Shown in pieces: positions 7,708 to 15,710 of a stretch of DNA of 48,512 bases. Source of the DNA: Flavobacterium reichenbachii (lineage in GTDB: Bacteria; Bacteroidota; Bacteroidia; Flavobacteriales; Flavobacteriaceae); assembly GCF_002217435.1 (NCBI RefSeq), contig NZ_MUHF01000010.1, forward strand, positions 1 to 48,512, given 5' to 3'. The number at the start of each line of letters is the position of its first letter. Position 1 is the first letter of the stretch. Both the position numbers and the translations under genes were made by a program. The notes beneath the pieces are model-generated. The model did no database searches and was not told the DNA's origin. It worked only from the letters and a program-made list of their open reading frames with translations.

Positions 7708-8274
7708 TTACTCCGGTTGCTTATCTATCAATTTTGTTTCCTCTGGTGAAAACTCAGGAACAATCGCATAAGTATCTACTCCTGAAATTGCCATCTCATC
7801 CAAAATATCAATCAAATTACGGTAATTTGATTTTTTAGTTGGTTTAATGATTACAATTATTCCTTGGTCAGGTTTTCCTTTACCTGCAGAATAAGCTAAA
7901 ACATTTTTTTTCTGTGTTAACAATTCTCTACGGATACCATCTTTACCATAAGCAATGTCTTTAGGACCCACCTTAGGTGTCGCTAATAAACCCATATAGT
8001 AAACCATCTTATTATTGTCCCCTAACATTACGGTCATCGTACGATTCTCATCAACCTTAGTATCTATCTTAGGCTTATTAGGATCTTCATCTTTATTTGG
8101 CAACGACAAATCCATCGATTGAGGTTTTGACAACGAAGTAGTTAACATAAAGAATGTAATCAATAAGAATGCCAAATCCACCATTGCCGTTAAATCGACT
8201 TTCGAGTTTTGCTTTTTACTTCTTACTTTACCACCTTTACCACCACCGCCGTCGCCTGTATTTAATTCAGCCAT
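7708..8274 (-). CDS. exbD: ExbD/TolR-family biopolymer transporter, second copy
   Basis: A 188-residue ExbD-type protein. A basic, Gly-rich cytoplasmic N-terminus (GDGGGGKGGKVRSKKQNSK) precedes the single TM helix, VDLTAMVDLAFLLITFFMLTT (about 26-46). The membrane Asp in MVDLAF is the conserved proton-relay residue. The rest is periplasmic. It is 19 nt downstream of the first exbD and 32 nt upstream of tonB. Two different ExbD subunits in one operon are usual in Flavobacteria and suggest a mixed ExbD dimer in the ExbB pore. Confidence 0.9.
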   Translation of the reverse strand: MAELNTGDGGGGKGGKVRSKKQNSKVDLTAMVDLAFLLITFFMLTTSLSKPQSMDLSLPNKDEDPNKPKIDTKVDENRTMTVMLGDNNKMVYYMGLLATPKVGPKDIAYGKDGIRRELLTQKKNVLAYSAGKGKPDQGIIVIIKPTKKSNYRNLIDILDEMAISGVDTYAIVPEFSPEETKLIDKQPE

Positions 8275-8293
8275 TTTAGTGTATTTTTTTTAA

Positions 8294-8905
8294 TTAAAAG
8301 TCTTTACCTCTCGTTCCAGTAACTAAGTTAAAGGAATTGATTTTCTGATCTTGTAAAATATCCATAATTTTTTTAATTTTTGGATATTCTTCTTTAGCAT
8401 CTCCTTTTATTGCAATCTGCAATTCTTTATCATCAAGATCAATTGCAGCTCTTCTAGAAACTAAAAGCCAATCTTTTAATTGATTATCTAACGAATCTAA
8501 CGGAATTCCAGGCTGATTTGCTTTAGTTCTGTCCGCCGAATTCATGCCGATGATTTGTTTTAAACCTGCAACTGGAACACCAAAGTCATCCATTAATGCA
8601 AATTTAGTTTTATCATCTTCAGAAAAAGTTACACCGTATTTAGCGCCCATTCCTTCAAGAGTTCTTTTACGAATCTCTCTCCCCTTTAGGTCAAAAAATA
8701 CTTTTCCTTTACCTACTGTAATAATTGCCAAATCAGAATCTGGTAATTTAGTTTGTACGGTAGAAGATGGTGTATCTACAGGAAGCGCCTCTGGCACTTT
8801 AGCAGTAGCGGTCAAAATAAAGAACGTAAGCAAAAGGAACGCAACATCGCACATGGCAGTCATATCTGTCGATGTTGACTTTTTTTTCATTTTTATTTTA
8901 GCCAT
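8294..8905 (-). CDS. exbD: ExbD/TolR-family biopolymer transporter, first copy
   Basis: A 203-residue ExbD-type protein. The short basic N-terminus KIKMKKKSTSTD is followed by one TM helix, MTAMCDVAFLLLTFFILTATA (about 15-36), carrying the proton-relay Asp in MCDVAF. The periplasmic part is longer than in Proteobacterial ExbD and includes a distinct insertion (about 85-150). It lies 56 nt after exbB and 19 nt before the second exbD. Confidence 0.9.
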   Translation of the reverse strand: MAKIKMKKKSTSTDMTAMCDVAFLLLTFFILTATAKVPEALPVDTPSSTVQTKLPDSDLAIITVGKGKVFFDLKGREIRKRTLEGMGAKYGVTFSEDDKTKFALMDDFGVPVAGLKQIIGMNSADRTKANQPGIPLDSLDNQLKDWLLVSRRAAIDLDDKELQIAIKGDAKEEYPKIKKIMDILQDQKINSFNLVTGTRGKDF

Positions 8906-8961
8906 TATCTTTTATTTTATTTTGATATAATTAATTGTAATTAAAAATAATCAAAAATTAA

Positions 8962-9786
8962 TTATTGTTTCAAACTTCCTCTGAATCTTCTGTAAGTATT
9001 TACAATTGTAGTACCAGCCTCATCGATAGAGTAAGTTAAATCATCAATTTTAGCAGTAAAGAAGTTATAAGAAACGATCGCTAATATTGAAGTAGAGATA
9101 CCTGTTGCAGTGTTAATAAGTGCTTCAGAGATACCTGTTGCAAGAGCAGCCTGATCTGGAGTACCAGCAGAAGCTAACGCACCAAACGCTTTAATCATAC
9201 CAGATACAGTTCCTAATAATCCTCCTAATGTACCTAAAGATACTAAAGTAGAGATAATAGTCATATTTTTTTCTAACATTGGCATTTCTAATGAAGTTGC
9301 CTCTTCGATTTCTTTGTGGATTACTTCTGCAGCTTCTTCACTGTTGAAACCTTCTTTTTTAACGTCTTGGTATTTTACCAAAGCAGATTTAATTGCATTT
9401 GCAACTGAACCTTGTTGTTTGTCACATGAAGCGATAGCAGCCTCGATGTTTCCTTCTTTAATACTTGCTTGTACATTTTTCATAAATGTATCTAAGTTAG
9501 CTTTACCTGCAGCTTTACCAATAACAATGAATCTTTCAATAGAAAAAACAACAACCATTAAAAACATACCTAACAATACTGGTACAATAAAACCTCCTTT
9601 ATATACTTGTCCTAATGTATTGATCGGATGACCTGTTTCTGGATTACCGCCCTCGAAGTTAGCAGAATCTCCCATGATTACTTTCCAAATAAACACCCCA
9701 ACTAAAACACACGCAACAATAATGATCCCAGTGATCATTCCTCCTCCATTTGAAGTGCTTTCTTTTTTAACTTTAACGTTTGCCAT
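8962..9786 (-). CDS. exbB: ExbB/TolQ/MotA-family proton channel
   Basis: A 274-residue ExbB-type inner-membrane channel subunit that works with ExbD to energise TonB. TM helices are at about 16-38 and 65-90, and two near the C-terminus (about 175-200 and 222-245). The conserved MotA/ExbB core is LEKNMTIISTLVSLGTLGGLLGTVSGMIKAFGALA, followed by ISEALINTATGISTSILAIVSYNFF. The extra N-terminal TM is common in Bacteroidota. It is the first gene of a seven-gene operon; a TAAATTTG box lies 65-72 nt upstream. Confidence 0.92.
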   Translation of the reverse strand: MANVKVKKESTSNGGGMITGIIIVACVLVGVFIWKVIMGDSANFEGGNPETGHPINTLGQVYKGGFIVPVLLGMFLMVVVFSIERFIVIGKAAGKANLDTFMKNVQASIKEGNIEAAIASCDKQQGSVANAIKSALVKYQDVKKEGFNSEEAAEVIHKEIEEATSLEMPMLEKNMTIISTLVSLGTLGGLLGTVSGMIKAFGALASAGTPDQAALATGISEALINTATGISTSILAIVSYNFFTAKIDDLTYSIDEAGTTIVNTYRRFRGSLKQ

Positions 9787-10166
9787 TTTTTTTAATTTTA
9801 ATAGTTTTAAATAATTTTTATTTTTTAGTTATATTTAACTTGTAGAGGAGCAAATTTATACGTTTAGTTTAAATAAAAAAACTTTTTTTAATTTAATTGA
9901 CCGAAATTTAACGTCAATTTAAAAAATATCTCATTAAATTGCCGGCATCATTTTTTTGATAAAACAAAAAACGAGACGAATAATGGGAAAATTACAACGT
10001 TTTAGTAAATATTCAAAGATTCCTTTGATATCTTCTTAAAAAGCTGCGAAATTTTTTTTTATCGAATTTTCAATGAAAAAAGAATTTTTCTTACTAAAAA
10101 AAACTTGATGAATATGTTAAAATATTACAGCAATCCTCTTATAATCATCTAAATTACAAATAAAAC
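9787..10166. other. Divergent intergenic region between exbB and the HerA-like gene
   Basis: A 380-bp AT-rich gap holding the start regions of two divergent units. On the minus strand TAAATTTG (9851-9858) is a likely -7 box for exbB. On the plus strand no good TAnnTTTG match was found for the HerA-like gene. A small hairpin TCAAAG-ATTC-CTTTGA lies at about 10013-10028. No small ORF or RNA gene is recognised. Confidence 0.5.
9851..9858 (-). promoter_or_regulatory. Likely -7 box of the exbB operon
   Basis: TAAATTTG on the minus strand matches TAnnTTTG fully. The -33 region is only T-rich (GTTTTTTTA), without a clear TTG. The distance to the exbB start would give a leader of about 60 nt. Confidence 0.4.
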
Positions 10167-11684
10167 ATGAATAAAAAAGATAATTTCGTTCAAGATATAA
10201 ATAATGGCTATCAATCAAAAGGTGATGCTATTATTTTAGGAGGAGCAATTTTAGACGGAGAGCCTATTGCTGAGGCCCACGTGAAGATTCCCTTAAAAAC
10301 CTTAAACCGCCACGGACTTATAGCCGGGGCAACAGGTACTGGAAAGACAAAAACAATTCAGGTTTTTTCTGAGCAGTTATCAAATGCTGGAATTCCTGTT
10401 TTGATGATGGACATTAAAGGTGATTTTAGCGGTATTGCAAAAGAAGGAAATGAAGAAGGTTTTATTACAGAGCGACATGCTAAAATAAATATACCTTATA
10501 ATACAATGGCATTTCCTGTTGAATTAATGTCATTATCCAAACAAAACGGAGTTCGTCTGCGTGCAACGGTTTCAGAATTTGGACCTGTTCTATTTTCCAG
10601 AATTCTTGATTTAAATGATACGCAAGCCGGCGTTGTCGCAGTTATCTTTAAATACTGTGACGACAACCAAATGCCTTTGTTGGATCTTAAGGATATTAAA
10701 AAAGTCATCAATTATATTACAGAAGAAGGAAAACAAGAAATCACGGCCAATTATGGTAAAATTTCTACTGCCACGACTGGGACAATTCTTAGAAAAATAA
10801 TAGAATTAGAACAACAGGGTGGTGATTTATTTTTTGGCGAAACATCTTTTGAAATTGATGACCTGATGCGCATCGATGAGAACGGAAAAGGTTATGTAAA
10901 CATTATCCGTTTGACAGATATTCAGGATAAACCAAAATTATTCTCCACTTTTATGTTGAGCCTGCTGGCCGAAATTTATCAGCAGATGCCTGAAAAAGGA
11001 GATGCAGATCAACCGGAATTAGTGATTTTTATTGATGAAGCACATTTAATATTCAGCGAAGCAAGCAAAGTTCTTTTGGAACAAATTGAAACGATTGTAA
11101 AATTAATTCGATCTAAAGGCATCGGCGTCTATTTTGTAACCCAAAACCCGATGGATGTGCCAAGCGGCGTTTTAGCACAATTAGGTCTTAAAATTCAGCA
11201 TGCTTTAAGAGCTTTTACTGCAAATGACAGACAGGCAATTAAAAAAACAGCCGACAATTATCCAACATCTGCCTATTATAAAACAGATGAACTGCTTACA
11301 AATTTAGGAATTGGAGAGGCATTGGTAACAGCATTAAATGAAAAAGGGATTCCGACCCCGCTTGTTGCCACGATGATGCGTGCGCCAATGAGCCGAATGG
11401 ATGTTTTAACTAGCGAAGAAATTGAAGAAATAAACGGAAAATCGAAATTGGTTAAGAAATATGCCGAAGAAATTGACCGCGAAAGTGCCTACGAAATTTT
11501 AAATAAAAAAATAGAAAGTGCAAATCAAGCCGCTGCAGAACAAGAAGAACAAGCACCTTCAAAATCATCCAAATCAGAACCAAGTACAACAGAAGTAGTT
11601 ACAAAATCTGTTTTGAAAGTGGTTACAAGCGCTACTTTTATTAGAGGTGTTTTTGGCGTTTTGACCAAAATTTTTAAGAAGTAA
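10167..11684 (+). CDS. HerA-like ATPase (DUF853 family)
   Basis: A 505-residue P-loop ATPase of the HerA/FtsK superfamily, DUF853 branch (related to E. coli YjgR). The Walker A motif GATGTGKT is at 54-61, Walker B LVIFIDEAHLIF at about 284-295, and the arginine/sensor region FVTQNPMDVPSGVLAQLG follows. The C-terminal 60 residues are low-complexity (Ala, Glu, Ser, Lys) followed by a hydrophobic tail. Family members are hexameric motor ATPases; the function of the DUF853 branch is not settled. It lacks the usual HerA partner NurA nearby, so a role in DNA end resection is not supported. Monocistronic, ending at the hairpin 11750-11787. Confidence 0.85.
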   Translation: MNKKDNFVQDINNGYQSKGDAIILGGAILDGEPIAEAHVKIPLKTLNRHGLIAGATGTGKTKTIQVFSEQLSNAGIPVLMMDIKGDFSGIAKEGNEEGFITERHAKINIPYNTMAFPVELMSLSKQNGVRLRATVSEFGPVLFSRILDLNDTQAGVVAVIFKYCDDNQMPLLDLKDIKKVINYITEEGKQEITANYGKISTATTGTILRKIIELEQQGGDLFFGETSFEIDDLMRIDENGKGYVNIIRLTDIQDKPKLFSTFMLSLLAEIYQQMPEKGDADQPELVIFIDEAHLIFSEASKVLLEQIETIVKLIRSKGIGVYFVTQNPMDVPSGVLAQLGLKIQHALRAFTANDRQAIKKTADNYPTSAYYKTDELLTNLGIGEALVTALNEKGIPTPLVATMMRAPMSRMDVLTSEEIEEINGKSKLVKKYAEEIDRESAYEILNKKIESANQAAAEQEEQAPSKSSKSEPSTTEVVTKSVLKVVTSATFIRGVFGVLTKIFKK

Positions 11685-11711
11685 ACTTATTTAAACCATA
11701 CTTATTTAAAC

Positions 11712-11736
11712 CATATAAGTTATATAAGTTCATTTA
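11712..11736 (+). repeat. Copy of a 24-bp repeat downstream of a stop codon
   Basis: The repeat begins CATATAAGTTATATAAGT and ends with TCATTT. It recurs exactly at 30655-30678 in the same strand and at 30790-30813 on the opposite strand, with a diverged copy at 43906-43936. Here it lies 27 nt after the stop of the HerA-like gene, preceded by two copies of CTTATTTAAACCATA. Confidence 0.75.
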
Positions 11737-11749
11737 ATTTAGAAACACA

Positions 11750-11787
11750 AACCCCGACAATCCCGAGGCTTCGGGATTGTCGGGGTT
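11750..11787. terminator. Bidirectional terminator between the HerA-like gene and kmo
   Basis: A 17-bp perfect GC-rich stem (11750-11766 with 11771-11787) closed by a GGCT loop, between two convergent genes. The stem contains ATCCCGA/TCGGGAT, a palindromic core also present at 40358-40384. Confidence 0.85.
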
Positions 11788-11811
11788 AATTATTATATGG
11801 CTTAAAAAAAA

Positions 11812-13155
11812 TTATACGTTTTCCAGCAGCGCAAGAATTTTATTTTCAACTTCTGGAGTATTCCAAATCGCCTCTATGTTATCTAATCGTAAAATCTCTT
11901 CCATAATTCCGTTCTGAAAATCTCCAATTGCCAATGCCTCAGCATACGGACGTTCGCTAAAGGTTACGCGACTGTAAAGCGGAATCCATTTATCGGGATG
12001 TTTATCAGAAAAAGCTTTTTCGATTTTCTTTTGTAATAAAAATTTCTCATCGGCTGTTTTTGTGCTCATTTCCATAAAATTACGATACGAAAGTTCTGCA
12101 ATAGCATCAGTATTTGGCTTCCTTGAAATCTGATATTCTGAGAAAACTTTTTTCCAGTCATCTCCATATTTTTCAATCATTTCATACAGAACAGTAATAT
12201 CTTCAAAACCAGCATTCATTCCTTGTCCGTAAAACGGAACAATGGCATGACAGGCATCGCCAATTAAAGCAATTTTATCTTCGTAAGTCCAAGGAAAACA
12301 TTTCATTGTTACCAAAGTACTGGTTGGATTTTTAAAGAAGTCATTGGCCAGTTCCGGAATTACCTCAATAGAATCCGGGAAATTTTTCTCAAAGAAATTC
12401 TCCACCATTTTACGATCTGTAAGCGATGCAAATGAATTTTCGCCTTCAAAAGGCATGAATAAAGTACACGTAAAACTTCCGTCAAGATTAGGAAGTGCGA
12501 TTAACATATACTCCCCTCTTGGCCAGATATGAAAAGAATTTTTATCTAATTTATGTGTGGCATCAGCATTTGCGGGAATATTCAATTCTTTGTATCCCAT
12601 ATTTAAGAATTCCTGAGAATAATTAAACATACTCTGACGCTGCATTCTATGTCTGATTCTTGAGAAAGCACCATCTGCACCAAAAACCATATCAAATTTT
12701 TTCTCCTCCCACTCTCCTCTTTCTGTTTCGCCAATGTGCAGCGTTGCATCGCTCAAAGTTACATCCCAGATTTTCTGCTCAAAGAAAAATTCTGCTCCGG
12801 CTTGTTCGGCCAAATCGATCATTTTACGATTCAAAGTGCCTCTCGAAATCGAATAAATCGATTCGCCTTCCTGACCGTAATTCTGAAAATTGAGTTTATC
12901 AACCAAATGAATCGCGCGTTTATCCATAGGAATTGCGATCTCGCGAACCGAATCGCCTACACCGACACCATCGAGTGCTTTCCAGCCACGATTGGACATT
13001 GCCAGATTAATAGAGCGCCCTGAAAAATTGATTTTGCGAATATCAGGACTGCGATCATAAACATGAACGGTGTGACCTGCTTTTTTGAGATAAATTGCCA
13101 ACAGCGATCCTACCAATCCAGAACCAACAACAGCAATTTTTAGTGGAGTTTGCAT
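11812..13155 (-). CDS. kmo: Kynurenine 3-monooxygenase
   Basis: A 447-residue FAD-dependent aromatic hydroxylase that converts L-kynurenine to 3-hydroxykynurenine in aerobic tryptophan degradation and de novo NAD synthesis. The Rossmann motif GSGLVG is at residues 11-16 of KIAVVGSGLVGSLLAIYLKKAG. The second FAD motif, GDACHAIVPFYGQGMNAGFED, begins near residue 298. The ATG at 13153-13155 is chosen because the FAD fold begins six residues after it; the open frame continues 50 codons upstream through a GC-rich hairpin, which is not family sequence. The next pathway enzyme, kynureninase, is encoded at 27841-29118, not in the same operon. Confidence 0.92.
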   Translation of the reverse strand: MQTPLKIAVVGSGLVGSLLAIYLKKAGHTVHVYDRSPDIRKINFSGRSINLAMSNRGWKALDGVGVGDSVREIAIPMDKRAIHLVDKLNFQNYGQEGESIYSISRGTLNRKMIDLAEQAGAEFFFEQKIWDVTLSDATLHIGETERGEWEEKKFDMVFGADGAFSRIRHRMQRQSMFNYSQEFLNMGYKELNIPANADATHKLDKNSFHIWPRGEYMLIALPNLDGSFTCTLFMPFEGENSFASLTDRKMVENFFEKNFPDSIEVIPELANDFFKNPTSTLVTMKCFPWTYEDKIALIGDACHAIVPFYGQGMNAGFEDITVLYEMIEKYGDDWKKVFSEYQISRKPNTDAIAELSYRNFMEMSTKTADEKFLLQKKIEKAFSDKHPDKWIPLYSRVTFSERPYAEALAIGDFQNGIMEEILRLDNIEAIWNTPEVENKILALLENV

Positions 13156-13247
13156 CAAGAAAAATCTAATATATAAGATCGTAAAAATAGACAATAAATA
13201 TACATAAGCTTCAAAATACAGCAAATATTTAACCATTTTCGTTATAC

Positions 13248-13309
13248 TTAATTGGGCATGACCCCGCCGAAAAAAGCGGGGTCGGGCTTTCGGCTTTATT
13301 CCCAATTAA
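13248..13309. repeat. Nested palindromic element upstream of kmo
   Basis: The outer arms TTAATTGGG (13248-13256) and CCCAATTAA (13301-13309) are perfect complements. Inside, GACCCCGC (13260-13267) pairs with GCGGGGTC (13276-13283). An alternative pairing GCCGAAA (13266-13272) with TTTCGGC (13288-13294) competes with it. The element is about 95-155 nt upstream of the kmo start. Confidence 0.55.
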
Positions 13310-13467
13310 CAAAAACTACGGCTAAAAGCCTTGTTTTTCTAAATCGGGAGATACCGCCTCTATCCCTCATGCAAACCCGTTTTCATAACAAATTGTGATA
13401 TTTACAAATTTATTATAAATTGGAAAAGACTTATTTTCGCTTAAAAACAATCATTAATCCTACTGTT

Positions 13468-13562
13468 TGTCATTTCAACAGAGAAATCTCACTAGTAATT
13501 CCTCAATAATGATCGCCAATCTTTGTCGACTCCCGAGTAATTTCTCCTTCGTCGAAGTGACA
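13468..13562. repeat. MITE-like imperfect inverted repeat
   Basis: The ends TGTCATTTC (13468-13476) and GAAGTGACA (13554-13562) match at 8 of 9 positions. The adjoining AACAGAGAAATCTCACTAGT and AGTAATTTCTCCTTCGTCG segments are also inverted copies. GTCATTTCGACGAAGGAGAAATC-type elements are common in Flavobacterium and related genomes. No transposase gene is associated. Confidence 0.55.
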
Positions 13563-13600
13563 TAAATAAAAACCATCTTACAGTAAATAAACCACGAACC

Positions 13601-14194
13601 ATGAATAGCCAACTATTACAATCGGAAATCATTCTGGAAAACAAAAAAGTACTATTAATTCCGTTTGAGAACGAAAGAAACATAGAACTCAAAGAAATTA
13701 TTTTTGATGATGAAATCTGGAAATATATGGGAATGTATGTTCGCAATGATCAGGATTTCGAAAATTACATTCAAAACACTTTAAAACAAAAGGCAGACGG
13801 AATTTGCTATCCTTTTTTGATTATTGATAAAGCCACAAATAAAGTTTCCGGAAGCACACGTTACGGATATTTAAACCACGCAAGCCAAAAATGCGAAATT
13901 GGCTGGACTTGGTATGGAAAAGATTTTCAGGGAACTGGTTTAAACAAAGCCTGCAAATATGAATTGCTGAATTTTGGTTTCGAAAATATTCAATTTAAAA
14001 GAATACAATTCAGCGCCGATCTTGAAAACGAAAAATCACAAAGAGCAATTGAAAAATTAGGTGCCTTGAAAGAAGGCCTGTTTAGAAATAATTATATCGA
14101 TTCTGATGGAAATAGTAAAGACGATGTTTATTACAGTATAATTTTAGAAGAATGGGAGAATACTAAACGAAATTATTTTGAGGAGTTTATATAA
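13601..14194 (+). CDS. GNAT-family N-acetyltransferase (RimJ/RimL type)
   Basis: A 197-residue acetyltransferase that uses acetyl-CoA. The pattern is that of RimL-like enzymes: an N-terminal beta strand pair (VLLIPFENERN), SGSTRYGYLNHASQKCEIGWTWYGKDFQGTGLNKACKYELL as motif A with the pyrophosphate-binding loop, and QFSADLENEKSQRAIEKLGALKEGLFRNNYI as motif B. The substrate may be a protein N-terminus or a small amine; the sequence does not decide. It is the first of several plus-strand genes (13.6-19 kb) and ends 62 nt before the next start. Confidence 0.85.
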   Translation: MNSQLLQSEIILENKKVLLIPFENERNIELKEIIFDDEIWKYMGMYVRNDQDFENYIQNTLKQKADGICYPFLIIDKATNKVSGSTRYGYLNHASQKCEIGWTWYGKDFQGTGLNKACKYELLNFGFENIQFKRIQFSADLENEKSQRAIEKLGALKEGLFRNNYIDSDGNSKDDVYYSIILEEWENTKRNYFEEFI

Positions 14195-14256
14195 AGTCAA
14201 TTTATTCTCTAGCAAAAAAAGTGATACATTCGCTCTATAAATTTTCAAAAAAATTC

Positions 14257-14796
14257 ATGAAAAGCAAAATCTATCTAATCCTGTTTTTTATTCTAGTTTC
14301 GGTAAATTTTTATGCGCAAGCAAAAATGTTAACTGGAAGAAAGCATTTAATAACTCTGAATATCCCTAAAAATTGGATTCAGGCAGAAAATGATCAAATT
14401 CCTTTTTTAATAAAACCAAACGAAAAAAATGTCAGCGATAATACGTACATGTATGTTTACGGATTAGATTATCAATCGCCTCCTGATATGGATTTATGGA
14501 TTAACGGAAATAGTTCAGAACTAAAAAATAATATTCCAGATGTAAAAATCGGTGAGCTTCATTTAAATTTTGAAAATTTAAAAAAAGATGAGTTCCTAAC
14601 GGGCCGTTACAAAATTGTATCTTATATATATCCCGATTCTAAAGAAGAAATTTTACTCGTTATCGAATCAAAAACTACAATTATTACTGCCGTTTTATCT
14701 GCAAAAGACAATAGTGAATTTAATAAATATCTCAGCTCATTTAAAGAATTGGTTGATACAATAAAAATTAATGCCGCCAGCATTACCTATAAATAA
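14257..14796 (+). CDS. Secreted protein of unknown function
   Basis: A 179-residue protein with an N-terminal signal peptide (MKSKIYLILFFILVSVNFYAQA). The ATG at 14257 is preferred because it puts the signal peptide at the N-terminus; a GTG in the same frame at 14221 would add 12 residues. The mature part has the alternating pattern of a PsbP/DUF1795-like small alpha/beta domain (ITLNIPKNWIQ near the start, then IVSYIYPDSKEEILLVIESKTTIITAVLSA), but I cannot name it firmly. It lies between the GNAT and AraC genes on the same strand, 43 nt before the AraC start. Confidence 0.6.
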   Translation: MKSKIYLILFFILVSVNFYAQAKMLTGRKHLITLNIPKNWIQAENDQIPFLIKPNEKNVSDNTYMYVYGLDYQSPPDMDLWINGNSSELKNNIPDVKIGELHLNFENLKKDEFLTGRYKIVSYIYPDSKEEILLVIESKTTIITAVLSAKDNSEFNKYLSSFKELVDTIKINAASITYK

Positions 14797-14839
14797 ACTT
14801 CAATTGAATTCTATAAAACAAACTAATAAACACTACGAA

Positions 14840-15634
14840 ATGAACCTCTACTCAGAACATTACGTAAGTCAAAAAGCTGAAAGGTTTGTCAATAAAATTT
14901 GGTGTCTGGATAACAGCATCGGCGAAAGCCTGATCGAAAACAAACTCGTTTTGCCAAACGGCTGTTTTAATCTGGCGATTGTAAACGGCAATGCTATAGA
15001 AGTTCATACCAGTAAAAAGAAATACGAAATGAACAAAGGGATTTACTTTTGTTCGCAAATGACCAATAAAGTTTTGGTGAATATTGAGCCAAAAACTACA
15101 ATCACCATAATACAGCTTCAAGCCTGGACAATTTCGTTGTTTCCAGATTATGATTTGAGCGATTTTACAGATTCTATTATTAAAATTAATCCTTCTGAAT
15201 TACCTTTTAAAATTCAAATTGAATCTGACATTGAAACCTTATTACATACGATTAATTTGTATTTTGAAAAATTAGCAGCTTTGCATTCAGACCAAAATAC
15301 AATTGAAAAAATCTGCGAAATAATCAAAATTAAGGAAGAAGAAATTTCGGTTTCAGAAATTAGTACAGCATTAAACTCTTCGCAGCGATTACTGCAAATT
15401 AAATTTAAAACTGCAACAGGTTTGACGATTAAAAAGTACATTCAGATTTTGAAGTTCAGAAAATCGGTAGATCAAATGGTAAACTCTGATTTAGAAAAAC
15501 TTAAATTAACGGATGTTGCGCTTTACAACAAATATTTTGACCAATCCCATTTTATAAAGAAATTTAAAGATGTAACGAAAACAACTCCAAAAATGTTCAA
15601 TCCCGATTCGTATTTTCTTTCACAAAAAAGATAA
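14840..15634 (+). CDS. AraC-family transcriptional regulator
   Basis: A 264-residue regulator. The N-terminal half (1-125) resembles the cupin-like sensor domain seen in AraC proteins with DUF6597 (FVNKIWCLDNSIG, VLPNGCFNLAIVNGN). The C-terminal helix-turn-helix pair is at about 165-260: ISVSEISTALNSSQRLLQIKFKTATGLTIKKYIQILKFRKSVD is HTH1, and LTDVALYNKYFDQSHFIKKFKDVTKTTPKMF is HTH2 with the AraC signature ending. The ATG at 14840 is used because the conserved fold starts there; the frame is open 23 codons further upstream but overlaps the previous gene. Its neighbour 76 nt downstream is a serine hydrolase gene, a possible target. Confidence 0.85.
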   Translation: MNLYSEHYVSQKAERFVNKIWCLDNSIGESLIENKLVLPNGCFNLAIVNGNAIEVHTSKKKYEMNKGIYFCSQMTNKVLVNIEPKTTITIIQLQAWTISLFPDYDLSDFTDSIIKINPSELPFKIQIESDIETLLHTINLYFEKLAALHSDQNTIEKICEIIKIKEEEISVSEISTALNSSQRLLQIKFKTATGLTIKKYIQILKFRKSVDQMVNSDLEKLKLTDVALYNKYFDQSHFIKKFKDVTKTTPKMFNPDSYFLSQKR

Positions 15635-15710
15635 CTATTCGCATTTGTACAATTTTTTGAGTTTTGATTGACCTATTATTGCAAAATCATTAATCATCAA
15701 TCAATTACAA

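Larger units (their letters stand above)
13156..13600. other. Intergenic region with two inverted-repeat elements
   Basis: A 445-bp gap between the divergent kmo and GNAT genes. It holds a nested GC-rich cruciform (13248-13309) and a MITE-like inverted repeat (13468-13562). No small gene is recognised. The GC content of the first element stands out from its AT-rich surroundings. Confidence 0.55.

Noticed and set aside
10167..11684. HerA-like ATPase taken as part of an antiphage defence system
   Set aside because: No nuclease, SIR2 or other partner gene is adjacent; the gene is single and of the DUF853 housekeeping branch.
13156..13305. A 50-codon N-terminal extension of the kmo reading frame
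   Set aside because: It runs through the GC-rich cruciform and a hydrophobic stretch that is not part of the family; the FAD-binding fold begins right after the internal ATG at 13155.
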